DNA from: Isochrysis galbana
Taxonomy: Eukaryota; Haptophyta; Isochrysidales; Isochrysidaceae
Assembly: GCA_018136815.1 (NCBI GenBank)
Contig: CM030943.1
Span: 2,660,303 to 2,724,302 of the forward strand
Reading direction: 5' to 3'
DNA: 64,000 nucleotides
Every line of letters begins with the position of its first letter. Position 1 is the first letter of the stretch. This document shows, piece after piece, positions 42,276 through 52,390 of this stretch. The notes beneath the pieces are model-generated. The model had not been told where the DNA came from. It saw nothing but the letters and a program-made list of their open reading frames with translations, and searched no databases. The translations under genes and the position numbers were made by a program.

Positions 42276-42617
42276 GCGCGAGTGCTCAGCTCAGGAGGGC
42301 AAGGAGGAGGAGGTGTGTGTGTGGAGAGATGAGGTGGGGTAGGTAGGGGCGGCACACTCGCCCATCGCGCGTGACGCGTGACACAGACAAGTAACGGGAA
42401 TACCACGGGGGGGGGGGCGAGCCCCCCCCCCCCTAAATATGCAAGATATGCAAAGATACCCCCCCCCCCCCCCCAAATATGCAGCAAATATGCAAAATAT
42501 GCAGAGATATGCAAAATCACCGAAAATGGGCCAAAATATGCAAAACATATCCTGCGTATTTCTATCTTGGACTAAAAATAACGTCTTCACGGGTGTTCAC
42601 ACCGTCGTTGGCGCGGG
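42276..42617. repeat. Intergenic with ATATGCAAA-type short repeats
   Basis: 42437-42551 contains at least ten ATATGC words with AAA/AAG/AGC spacers, interrupted by C runs at 42422-42432 and 42460-42473. No gene is seen. The PH-TPR gene starts at 42618. Confidence 0.7.
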
Positions 42618-45600
42618 ATGGTGGAGCTCCACAGTGGCTGGTTGCACAAGCGCGGCCACGTGAATACGGGGTTCAAGCGGCGCTGGTTCGTTCTGGACGC
42701 GGGTCTTCGTCTACGCTACTACGAGTCTCCCTCTCACGAGTCGCGCCGCTTGCCGCCCAAGGGAGAAGTCCAAGTGACAGCACTCGGCCATTTGGCAGGA
42801 AAACCGCCGCATTTGGCGGGAAAGGGCTCGTCCTCTCCTGCTCGGCTTGCGGCGGCGCTGGCGGGCGGTCTGGTGTCCCGTCCTGGCCTGTATGAAGGCC
42901 TTAGCCGTCTGGAGGACGTTGCTGCCGCATTCCGCTTTGAGACCGCAAGGAAGAAGCCGTTTGTGGTGTATGCCGAGAGCGTGGGCGAGAAGCTGGCTTG
43001 GATGCAGGTGGGTGCGATCGTGAGCCTTTGGCCTTGGGGTAAGGGTAACGCCATGAGCGCGAGCGCAGGAGCTGTGCTGGGATTTCAATGGTTGGCGCGA
43101 TCTCGCGGCGTGAGCCTTGTGGGCGAGCTATCGTGTGCAACAGAGCCTGTGTGGTACGGGCAAGTTGGGGAGGATACAGGAGGACAGGATGGGGGCGGAG
43201 GGTAAGGGAAGGGGAAGGGAGGTTCGTGGAGAGTGTGGCCAGGACTCAAGGGTGGGTGCAGGTAGGTGGCTGAGATAGCAAGGGAAATAGGATAGGTTTG
43301 GAACGCACAGCGCCGAAAGGCTCGTGCGACTAGGGATGGGCGGCAAAGAAGGCCATGTGCATGAAACGCATACTCAGAAAATAGTGATGAGCGATGGCCT
43401 GGCTTCCGCTGCGTCAGACAGAGGGACGGGGCCTGGGAGGACGATGAAGCTCAGGGTTCGGTGCCGATTTCAACGCAAAGTGCAGTGGGCGGCGACATCT
43501 TTGTGGGGTGGGCAAGAGTACATTACAGGATGTTTGTTTTCCAAGGGCAATGATTGATGGCGAACATATTAGCAGGACCTTCTGTGGGCAAATTCCAGCC
43601 TCTATCGACCGCGCACTCTGTGACGCCGTTTGATCCCTCCCGACTTCGCAGATCATGCTGAGCGAGCTGGGCACACTTCCAGTAAACGTGCCGTGCGAGC
43701 ACGTGATATTGGAGAATACTAAGCGGACGCGCTCATCCGAGCCCTCGTCCAGTTCCTCAACACGGAATCCGAGTACAGAGACTGTCGACGACAGAGCTCT
43801 TGATGCATGGAGGGCCATTAGCACAGCGATGGTTGAGCGCCACACGGGTCACAGGCATGCGGCGCGGCGTTCTCTGGAGACGGCGCTCGCTACGTGCTGT
43901 CGCGACACCGGCGCGAACGGGTCGCTAGACGGGACGGGCCGCAACGAAAGCGGCAAGAGCTGCCTGGCCTCGGCGAGGGGCTCGAGCTCGGACATCGCAG
44001 TGGTCACCGTCTGCGCGCACTACGTCCTCGGCTTGCTGTACTGCGAGGAAGGACGCTACAGGCAAGCTTTGCACCGCTTCAACGACGCGCTCTTTAAGTC
44101 GCCATCAGAACACAAACAGCAGCTCCTCCTCCACAGTGCGTGGTGTACTTGGAAGCTTGGTGGGTACTTGGAGGCGCAAGCATTATACGCTGCTATTCTC
44201 GACGCTGACCCGTTCAGCTGGGCTGCGCTCCTCGACCGTGCCACCATGGCCATGGAACATCACCAGTGGGCGGCAGCACTTGTCGATCTCGATCTAGTGC
44301 TCGCCATGAGGCCGCCGCCACTTGCGTCGTCGGCCCGCGCGACTTTGTCGCCCAGCGTGCCTATTGCGCAGTCCGTCTCGTCGATACTTGTGGCGAGTGA
44401 TCGGAAATTCGAACTCGGCTCTTCATCTGAACTGTTCTCTGCCGCCCCGCATGCCGTCGTAGCTGCCGCTATCGATGACCCCGCTACAGACATGGAGGCA
44501 GCAAGCGTCGGTCTACCCGAGAGGATGTCAGCGCCATGTCTTGAGGCCATGGGGCATGAAAGCGAAGGCGCAACCTTGTTGTCAGAGCCGGAATCGTCGC
44601 CACCAAAGACGACCCGGTCCGCGTCGGCGCCCCTGTTGCTTGGCGGCGCCGATGCGGGCGATCTCACGCAGGCAACTGTGCGCAAGGAATCCTCGGATGC
44701 CGATGAGCGGCGCTCAGCTTCTGAGATGGCGGTTGATGACGACGAGGGTAACGGTGGGCCCTTGGCCCAAGGCAACATAACGTTCTCATCACCCTCTTCC
44801 TCGGTTTCCCTGCTGACCCGCGCCGCGACGATGCGCTCTGCTGGGCGCACTACGAGCGCAGCGTGTTCAGACCTCGAGCCCTCGGCGATGGCAAGTGTGC
44901 AAAGCACATTGCCAGCTATCGTCATGACGCACAGCCAGCACGGCGCTAGCCATTCGCGCATTGGTGGCATCAGCAATAGTGCCACGTCAGCGCGGCAGAT
45001 TCGTGAATGGGCAGCAAGAGTGCTCAGCGATCGCGCGGCGTGTCGTATGGAGTATGACAAAGGGCCCAGCGTGGCAGCAGCGTCGGATCTGGACATGGCT
45101 ATCACACTGGCGCCCGGCTATGCACAAGTGCGCCGCTAAAGCACGAGCGGCGTAGCTGCCTTGGAAAACTCCCCAATGCGAGAATATCAGCACCGCGCGT
45201 GTTCATATTGCGTTTACCCATTGGTATACTGGCCAGTCAAGCCCGAGTATTGGCAGTAGACGACTCCTTCTTGGGCCGTTATTCCTTGCATAGGCCTTCA
45301 TCAATCGCGGGAACTGCCGCCGGATGCAAGGGATGCTCACGGAGGCTCGCAGCGACTTCTCCCACGCCATCGAGCTAGATGGCAACAATGCCAAAGCATA
45401 CAGCAATCGAGGAGCGCTACTTCTCTTAGAAGCGCGGTACAAAGATGCTCTTGCCGATTTTGAACAGGTGTGTGCAACGACTTACGCAAGGATGCTGTCG
45501 CTGTTGACGTCGTCTAGCGTACATATTCCCACCCAAATCTGAAGAAAGGGGTGGGTGATAGGGATAGGGCAAAGCCCCGGTTACGCGTCTGGAATGGGGG

Positions 45601-45848
45601 CCCAATATCAAGCTGGCTAGCCTATCCACTGTTGTTCATGGACCCACGTGCCTGGCTGGCGGTCGTTGCAGGCTATCCGATTCGATCCTCATTGTGAGAT
45701 TGCCTTGCGCAACCATGAGCTTGCGATGCAGCACATCAAAGAGCGACAGCGTTGTGCAGCGCGTTCTAAGCCAACTGCAACGGTTGTCGAGGGTCCCCAA
45801 CCGACCACGTCTACTATAGAAATACGTCATCCGTATGAGGTTGCTTAG
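42618..45848 (+). CDS. PH domain and tetratricopeptide-repeat protein, 4 exons
   Basis: Exons: 42618-43007, 43652-45127, 45294-45467, 45672-45848; introns GT-AG, all phase 0, 738 aa. Residues 1-130 are a pleckstrin-homology domain: GWLHKRGHVNTGFKRRWFVL at the start and KPFVVYAESVGEKLAWMQ as the C-terminal helix with its Trp, which would bind phosphoinositides or a protein. Exon 2 carries TPR-like helices (VLGLLYCEEGRYRQALHRFN, LDADPFSWAALLDRATMAME), then a 230-residue Ser/Ala-rich linker. The last exons hold canonical TPRs (RGNCRRMQGMLTEARSDFSH, AYSNRGALLLLEARYKDALADF). A PH-plus-TPR scaffold suggests membrane-linked complex assembly. The partner is unknown. Confidence 0.88.
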
Positions 45849-45962
45849 ATAGGCAGGAGAAACCGGATGGGACTGGAATCTCCACACATATCTCAAGTTG
45901 CCTAGGCGATCTCGGCTCGATAATGTGAGCAACCAACCCTTTCTTTGTTGAATAGCATACCG

Positions 45963-46400
45963 TAGGGCGGTCAAACAGGGGCTTTTTAACGGCTAGTAAG
46001 GTTTGGGCTGCATTTTTTGACTGTGGCGCGATGCCCACTAGAAAACCTCCCGGGGGGGCTACCTGACGCTACAAAAATCTTCGCCAAGAAATGGTGCGAT
46101 TCGCCCCCCCTCTCTCCCCCTCCGTCACGCGTACTCACGCTCTACCCGTAAAGAATGGGCGGTCGCGCCCGCGGGGGGATCGGTTCCTTTATATCTAAGC
46201 TACATTCGGCATTTGATTCCCGCCCGATGCAGCGCCGTGTCGGGCTGCCGACAGTCCGACCACCCCCTGACCCTCTGGCATCATGGCCCGCGCAGCCCAC
46301 CCAGCACATCACAGCGCGCGCAGCCGCGGCTACCCTGGCTACCAGAGGCCCCATCCCGACCAGTCAGCCCTCTACAGATCCCTTTGAATGTGCTGACGTC
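45963..46400 (+). mobile_element. Left arm of long-inverted-repeat transposon (TA-GGGCGGTC)
   Basis: From TA at 45963-45964 followed by GGGCGGTCAAACAGGGGCTT, through GGGCTGCATTTTTTGAC, GAAATGGTGCGATTCG, CTCTACCCGTAAAGAAT and ATGCAGCGCCGTGTCGGGCT. The same sequence runs on the minus strand from 49956 down to about 49530. Both arms encode a MQRRVGLPTVR peptide, probably fortuitous. Arm length is ~430 bp. Confidence 0.8.
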
Positions 46401-46747
46401 TGACGCAGCCGAGGGAGCGCCGCCGCCGCCGCCGCCCCCACTTACTGGCCCGTCGCCGCCGCCTCTTTTGCCGATGCTTACTAAAGTCTCACTACCGAAC
46501 TGTCAGCGGCTCTCTGTCTCAGCTGCCCACCGGCCCACCGGATGTTGACGGACACCGCGTCAGCGTCGGCTCCGCGGTCTACGGCTCTACTTGACTTGTT
46601 GTACGTCAAGTATTGCCAAGACCTTGGTGTGCTTCTTCGCTTCGCGAGCTCCGCGTGCCCGGAGTGCTTTCGGTGCGCCGTCGCGCGTCATCAACAGCAT
46701 AACGTATTTCTAATGCCACCTGCAAAGCTATTGTTATAGTTTTAGCG

Positions 46748-47050
46748 ATGGAGCGCGCGCCGACCGCTCCCACCTCCCAGCCCCCCGCCGTCACGACGCC
46801 CCACAGGGGCCGCCCCAAGCCGCCGGAGCCGAAGCGCTCGCAGGCCGCCCCACTGACCGACAGCGACGTCGAAATGATCCTCCCACCCTCGCCTCCCCTC
46901 CAGCCACGGAAGCAGGGGACAGGAAGGGCCCTGTTCCCTACAGACCAGCAGAGCCAGCCTCTGGCTCTGCCGCCTCACTCCACTGGACCACCAACCCAAC
47001 AAGGACTCCTCATGGTGGGTGGCAGCCATGCTGCCACCCCATGGTGGTAA
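46748..47050 (+). CDS. Retrotransposon N-terminal ORF (100 aa)
   Basis: Starts MERAPTAPTSQPPAVTTPHR and is Pro-rich. It shares its first residues with ORFs at 6134, 13183, 36893 and 56812 of the window. It ends at a stop at 47048. The next coding segment lies in another frame, so the ancestral first ORF is broken here. Confidence 0.7.
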   Translation: MERAPTAPTSQPPAVTTPHRGRPKPPEPKRSQAAPLTDSDVEMILPPSPPLQPRKQGTGRALFPTDQQSQPLALPPHSTGPPTQQGLLMVGGSHAATPWW

Positions 47051-47158
47051 CTCCTACCAGCAGTGCACCCCTCGGGGGCGGGCACTTCACACAACAGACA
47101 ATCTTGGGGGCCTTTACGGCAACCAACCCTTCTTTGAACATCAACCAAAAATCGTACG

Positions 47159-48877
47159 TTGAGGAGGCCGGCCCTAAGGGGAAGCACCCACAGGAAGCAC
47201 AGAAGGCTCCACCTCAATCCACCCAACAGCCCCAGCCGCCCTCGCGCAAGAGGGCCGACCCACAGTCGGAGCCAAATCCGACTCAGACCAACAACACTCC
47301 ATTTGCCTCCCCCCCTCATGAAGATAAGGAAGAACCGGATGACACCCCTTTCCCCTTTCTTCATCCAGCTAGCTCAGCTAGCCGAGGACAAGAAGGACAT
47401 CAAGAGCGAGGATGTTGCAACCTACATGAAATACCTTCTCTCCAAGCTAGAAGGCCTGGATGCCACTCCAGACGGGATGGACAAAGGACGCAAAGGTCCT
47501 TGGATCTTTTATGTCGATGAGGACGCACACGACCAATTTAAGGCCGCTTATGGAGACAAACTTCAAGCGACCCTCTCGGGCTTACCACATAAATTTGCAA
47601 TTACCTACGGCGCCTTAGCCGACTCTGCTCCTCGCAAGTCCAGCGCCATCCGTTCCTCTCTCAAAGAGGTGGCAACTTACATCGTGTTTCGCATTTTTGA
47701 CGGAGAACGTTGGATACGCCATCGAGGGAATTACATGTCGATAGGCCCCTTTCTTAAGTCGTGGGAAAAGATATCCGAATGGACTAGATCAAGACTAGTA
47801 AATTCCACATCTGACTATATGGACCTTCTTAGAAGGCAAGCGAAGCCTCCGCCCCAGGCTCCGGAGGAGCAAGAGTTAGTTCCTCAGGAAGATCCTGACG
47901 CGCATGACCTAGGAGACATTCTAGTGGACAATGACCATAACTTTTACTTGCGCCGGAGAGGCGACTACCACAAAGTCCGTCTCAATGTTATGGGAGAGCC
48001 TCACATCCATGAGCGGATCAGCCCTCAGCTAGTACCCGACGGGCTGTGCACTCCACTGAAGTGGGGACGAGCGTACGACGGCCCGGCGGAAACAGCTTAT
48101 CCGATACCTCAAGAATACACGCTAAAAGGCACGCATACTACCCTAGAGGATGTAAGTGTCAAAGTTCTGACCAAAGCGTTCCTCGCACTGAGGAAAACAA
48201 AAGCGCAAAAATCCACGCTAAGTTGGGAAAAAAGGCTTCCGGCCCTCACCGGAAAATGGAAACAAGTATCGCAATGGTACAAATACAACTTTTTAACACC
48301 TAGAGACTCCCATATGCATTTCAAACATGTCCTACATAGGAGATTAGCTACGGCGAACCGTTTCGCTGACGATCCAACATGCCGCTTTTGCGGCATTGCC
48401 CCCGAGAGTTCCACTCACCTAGCCTCGTGTATCGCGACGGAGCCCGTATTTGAATTCATAGAGGGACTTCTGGGCATTAGCCTTAGGCCGGGATCCGAAA
48501 AAGCCCAGCGTCTTTTCTGTTACCAGGTGGATAGACCGCACCCCTCCTCGGGATACTTAGGTATCCTGGCGTGGAGGTATATCCTAACCGACTTTTATAA
48601 CATTATCCAATATGGCAACGCGGACGGCAGGTCTGTTAGGTCGATCTTAAGAGCGATATTTACGAGATATCACCTGCTAGTGACGGCGAAAGTCGGTTTC
48701 GGTTTCTTTCAGAGGCTAAAAAAACAACGAGAGAATATGGGTTTACACGCCCCGAGCAATAAACATATCAAGAAAATGATAAGCCCGCTGTATACGGTGG
48801 ACAAGGATTTCAACTTAGGAACGTCGGAGGACCTTTTGCAAGCGGCAAGGGGTCTGGACCTAAGACACATCACTTAA
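47159..48877 (+). CDS. Gag-like domain fused to RT C-terminal domain (572 aa), no endonuclease or RT core
   Basis: Residues about 70-185 match the gag-like domain of the autonomous element (LLSKLEGLDATPDGMDKGRK, GPWIFYVDEDAHDQF, SLKEVATYIVF). Directly afterwards, MSIGPFLKSWEKISEW aligns with the post-RT part of the left-edge element (YIPRDKFLETWDII). Then come DSHMHFKHVLHRRLATANRF, a C-x2-C-x8-H-x3-C knuckle (CRFCG...THLASC), and LAWRYILTDFYNIIQYG. EN and RT core were removed with frame kept. The first 50 residues are probably in the wrong frame; the natural N-terminal part continues in frame 47041-47380. It may still bind element RNA and use an RT supplied in trans. Confidence 0.85.
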   Translation: MRRPALRGSTHRKHRRLHLNPPNSPSRPRARGPTHSRSQIRLRPTTLHLPPPLMKIRKNRMTPLSPFFIQLAQLAEDKKDIKSEDVATYMKYLLSKLEGLDATPDGMDKGRKGPWIFYVDEDAHDQFKAAYGDKLQATLSGLPHKFAITYGALADSAPRKSSAIRSSLKEVATYIVFRIFDGERWIRHRGNYMSIGPFLKSWEKISEWTRSRLVNSTSDYMDLLRRQAKPPPQAPEEQELVPQEDPDAHDLGDILVDNDHNFYLRRRGDYHKVRLNVMGEPHIHERISPQLVPDGLCTPLKWGRAYDGPAETAYPIPQEYTLKGTHTTLEDVSVKVLTKAFLALRKTKAQKSTLSWEKRLPALTGKWKQVSQWYKYNFLTPRDSHMHFKHVLHRRLATANRFADDPTCRFCGIAPESSTHLASCIATEPVFEFIEGLLGISLRPGSEKAQRLFCYQVDRPHPSSGYLGILAWRYILTDFYNIIQYGNADGRSVRSILRAIFTRYHLLVTAKVGFGFFQRLKKQRENMGLHAPSNKHIKKMISPLYTVDKDFNLGTSEDLLQAARGLDLRHIT

Positions 48878-49185
48878 GGTAGCTCAACCTCTTAGCCGGA
48901 ATCGCAGCGGTTATGAAAGAAGAGTCAAGTTATTTAAGGGAGGATAACTAGAGCCAACTCCGGAACAAAGGACGAACCACAGTCTCCCGCCCCCTTCTCT
49001 CCAACTCCTGGCCGAAGCAGCGCGCGCGGCCTCCCCAGAACCAGCTTCTCCACAAATGAGGGAACTGGGAAAGGGGAAGGGGGTTGTTAGTTAGGGGTAA
49101 AGGTCGGGTAGTAGGGAGGTACACTAGCACTCTGCCTCACGTCGCACACGTAGCGGGGAATTTTAAGAAGATTTTTTTTTATTTT
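48878..49185 (+). other. Retrotransposon 3' UTR with T-rich tail
   Basis: It is shared with copies at 19890-20190, 21655-21990 and 41739-41883 (minus). Constant features are CAGTCTCCCGCCCCCTTC, GCCGAAGCAGCGCGCGC, GGGGTAAAGG(T/C)(T/C)GGGTAGTAGGG and the terminal GTAGCGGGGA(A/T)TTTTAAGAAG plus T tract. It is the probable recognition site for RT. Confidence 0.85.
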
Positions 49186-49202
49186 TTTCTAATGCCACCT
49201 GC

Positions 49203-49956
49203 CAAGGCCACCACCCAGCGGCAGAAAATGATTTCTGCTTTGGGTGGTGGGTTCCCGCGAGATGCGCTATGAGGCGCTCTGGCAGGATCTTGGCCTTTCC
49301 TGAGGCCACGACAAGGCCCGTCCTGAGGCCACCCACGGGTCTCGCCTCATCGATCAATGCCGGATCTGGCACTTTCCGAGAGAGGATGGCCGCGTAGGGC
49401 GTAGGCAGCCTCAACGCAGAGGCTCGTCAGCAACGCGTGGACGGCCGCGTTGGTGAGCTGGTCCTGGTTCTCGATGCCGAGTTCGAGAGAGGGCGAATCC
49501 TGCGAGGGGCGGGTCAGGATGGTCGGGGTGGGACCTCTGGTAGCTAGGGTAGCCGAGTGCGCGCGCTGTGAGGAGCTGGGTGGGCTGCGCGGGCAAGGAT
49601 GCGCCAAAGGGGCAGGGGTCAGTGGTAGTCGGACTGTCGGCAGCCCGACACGGCGCTGCATCGGGCGGGAATCAAATTCAAATGCCGGGTGTAGCTTAGA
49701 TATAAAGGAATCGACCTCCCCGCGGGCGCGAACCCCAATTCTTTACGGGTAGAGCGTAAGCGCGCATGACGGAGGGGGCAAGAGGGCGAGAGGGGGAACG
49801 AATCGCACCATTTCTTGGCGAAGATTTTCGTAGCGTTAGGTAGCCCGGTAGCCCCCCCCCCCCGAAGCTTTTTTGTTTTTATTGGGCATCGCGCCACGGT
49901 CAAAAATGCAGCCCAACCCTTACTAGTAGTCAAAAAGCCCCTGTTCGACCGCCCTA
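49203..49956 (-). mobile_element. Right part and arm of the inverted-repeat transposon
   Basis: 49530-49956 is the inverted copy of the left arm, ending GACCGCCC-TA at 49956. 49347-49661 encodes a 104-aa minus-strand peptide (LGIENQDQLTNAAVHALLTS) of unknown nature. With the nested retrotransposon removed the element would be about 1.5 kb. No DDE transposase is visible, so it is non-autonomous. Confidence 0.7.
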
Positions 49957-50828
49957 GTTACTGGCAGTCCTTAGCTCTTACCGTCGCCTCGCGGATTAGC
50001 AATTGTTGCCCCAAGCTCAAGTAATATGGCCCTCCCGAGGGTCGTGCGGAAACGTGCTCCCTCCCCACCCCTGTCGCCTGTCGGTCTCGCGGAATGGTGC
50101 ACCATCGATGGAACGTGGCTGGGGGCAAATATGGGACAATCGATGGGACATGGGCTGAGCGCGGTCACCACACGCTCCATAGGTTAACATACAACAAAAA
50201 TACAACAAGAATTCCATAAATGTGACAGCGATAGACGCCTCAAGCTACCTCATCCTCCTCTTGGAATCGAACGTGCGCGAATCATTCAACGGGCTGGTAC
50301 GATGTGGAATCGAACGTGCGCGGATCATTCAACGGGCTGGTATGCATGCATGTAGTAGATATGTCACCAAAAAGTCGCCATCCGTAATGCAAGCTGCACG
50401 CTTTCATGTAGCGCGAAGGAAGAGCCCGCCTGGAGCCAATCACTTTGTGCAGCTGTATTTTGAAGCGTGGAATTGCGTGTAGCAGATGCACGCCATCGGC
50501 AGAGGTTATAAAGATTGCAGACGCCACAACCTTCAGACCTTGGCTGGCCATGGAGGTGGCTGTGCCACGGCACTCACGCAACGCTGGTTGTATCAAACAT
50601 AGGCTGTCGCACCCACCTTCTTCGGCGTCTGTGGCATCAGATTGTTGCCTCGACGGGCGGCTAGAGCAATGGTCTGCCAATTCTGCTCACAATGGTGCTG
50701 TGCTGAGCATATCCAAAAAGAGGCCGCCCCATCAAAACCCCTTTCAGCAAGGCTACTCCTGATAAGAAACGCTATCACTTGTGACCGAGAGGTTGAGTAC
50801 GAATTGGAGGGCTTGAGCCATTCTTCGC
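49957..50828. other. Intergenic, no gene seen; 43-bp tandem duplication
   Basis: TGGAATCGAACGTGCGCG through CATTCAACGGGCTGGTA is repeated at 50262 and 50305 (43-bp period). The rest carries no convincing gene. Confidence 0.5.
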
Positions 50829-51335
50829 CTACATGTTGACAGCAAGTGCACCAAGCATGACGAAGACACCCACACCCGCAAAGACAAACAAGAAGGGGTT
50901 CTTGGAGTTGGGGTCCCCACCTGCGGTGGAGAGAGAGGGAGAGAGAGAGAGAGAGTACGTTGAGGTTTGAAGGGCATTGAGGTGTGGAGGAGAGAAATGT
51001 GAGCAAGGAGTCGCCTCTGGCAAGAGCGCACCGAGTCCCTGCTGCTCTTTGATCAGTCTTGCGCGCATCGAGTTGCTCAGTGGGTCTTTGCGCGGCGCGG
51101 GAGGTGTCTCATCGTCATAGACGGTGGAGTAACCGCTCGGTGACGCTGGAGGAGCACTCTCTTCCTTCTCTTCTTCTGGCTTCTTGAGCGGCTCCTGCAG
51201 GACGAGCGGGCGCACACGGAAGGGCGTCGCCGTACCCTTACCAGCCACGCTGCAGCCCACGCGTAACGCGCCCGCGCTTCCGCTCAGAGCGCAGAGAAGG
51301 ACAAGAGAGAGAAGAAGCCGAGGAAACGCCGCCAT
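50829..51335 (-). CDS. Small signal-peptide, one-helix membrane protein, 2 exons
   Basis: Exons (minus): 51335-51032 and 50920-50829; the 111-nt GT-AG intron is CT-rich on the gene strand, giving 131 aa. The N-terminus MAAFPRLLLSLVLLCALSGS is a signal peptide, followed by a basic, Ser/Thr-poor stretch that could act as a plastid transit segment. A central Pro/Glu-rich linker leads to DPLSNSMRARLIKEQQGLGG and a C-terminal transmembrane helix (NPFLFVFAGVGVFVMLGALA) ending VNM. The spliced join restores QGLGGDPNSKNPF. Two-part targeting and one helix suggest a thylakoid or plastid-envelope protein; no family name is claimed. Reading through the intron gives a spurious 168-aa frame. Confidence 0.7.
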   Translation of the reverse strand: MAAFPRLLLSLVLLCALSGSAGALRVGCSVAGKGTATPFRVRPLVLQEPLKKPEEEKEESAPPASPSGYSTVYDDETPPAPRKDPLSNSMRARLIKEQQGLGALLPEATPCSHFSPPHLNALQTSTYSLSLSPSLSTAGGDPNSKNPFLFVFAGVGVFVMLGALAVNM

Positions 51336-51653
51336 CGTGGGAACCGGACTTCCAAAGTTCTCTCCGTAAAAGAATTAAAAGGACGAAGGCCCTCTTTCCT
51401 GTGAAACTTCCCCCCTCCGCACGCAAACAATTAAAGGACAAAGGCCTTTTTTTCTGTGAAACGCCTGGCCCCCAGGGCACGCAAACAATTCCAGGACGAA
51501 GGCCCTCTTTCCCGTGAAACTCTCCCCCCCCCCCCCCCCCCGGCGCGCAAACAATTAACGGACGAGGGCCTTTTTTTCACCGTGAAAAGCTCTCCCCCCC
51601 GCCCCCCCCCCCCTCTCCCCCCGTCTCTCTTCCGTCGGCAGGCACACAGAGTT

Positions 51654-51749
<96 letters not shown>

Positions 51750-51960
51750 GAGAGAGAGAGAGGCCAAGAGAGAGATAAGAGAGCCCGGCCGCCCCCTGTG
51801 TGGGGGGGGGGCGGGTTGTCCCAGGAGTACTCTCTCTTCTCTCACCACATGCAAAGAATTAAAGTGACGAAGGGCCCCTTTTTCTGTGAAACTCCCTCCC
51901 CCTGGCACGCAAACAATTAAAGGACGAGGTCCACCTTTTGTGTGAAAACTCCGAACCCCC
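51336..51960. repeat. Degenerate repeats of AAAGGACGAAGGCC... and a (GA)n run
   Basis: A unit of roughly 60-70 bp (CGCAAACAATTAAAGGACGA, AGGCC, TTTTTCTGTGAAA, then C run) recurs near 51370, 51425, 51485, 51550, 51850, 51905, 52065 and 52115. A (GA)n run of about 120 bases lies at 51650-51770. No gene is present. Confidence 0.8.
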
Positions 51961-52190
51961 CGTCTCTCTTCCATCTGCAGGCAGGCCAAAAAGCCAGGGA
52001 GGCCGCCCCCTGTGTGTGTGGGGGGGGCGGGTTGTCCTACTCTCTCTTCTCTCACCCCACGCAAAGAATTAAAGTGACGAAGGCCCCGTTTTTCTGTGAA
52101 ACTCTCCCCGCACCGCAGGCAAAGAATTTAAGGATAACGTCCCCTTTTTATCGTTTGAAGCTCCGCCCCACCTCTTGCCTCTGCAGGCAG
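51961..52190. repeat. Further copies of the GACGAAGGCCC unit
   Basis: It includes the last copies of the 60-70 bp unit (GGCAAAGAATTTAAGGATAA and similar) and TCTGCAGGCAGG words at 51974 and 52181. No supported gene is present. Confidence 0.6.
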
Positions 52191-52334
52191 GGCGCCTCTG
52201 GGGGTCTCTCTCTCTCTCTCCTCTCTCCTCTCTCTCCTCTCTTCTCTCGTTGTTTGAAGGCTCATCATCGTCATCACCTCGTTCTCTCTTCTTCTTCTTC
52301 TCTCTCTCTCTTCCTCTCTCTCTCCCTCTCCCTC

Positions 52335-52390
<56 letters not shown>

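Larger units (their letters stand above)
46707..49202 (+). mobile_element. Full-length non-autonomous retrotransposon with 17-bp target-site duplication
   Basis: TTTCTAATGCCACCTGC occurs at 46707-46723 and 49186-49202. The element, 46724-49185, starts AAAG plus the hairpin CTATTGTTATAG (46728-46739) and ATG 46748, and ends GTAGCGGGGAATTTTAAGAAG plus a T-rich tail. It contains the gag-like domain fused to the RT C-terminal region, with no endonuclease or polymerase motifs. It sits inside the inverted-repeat transposon whose arms are at 45963-46400 and 49530-49956. Confidence 0.92.
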
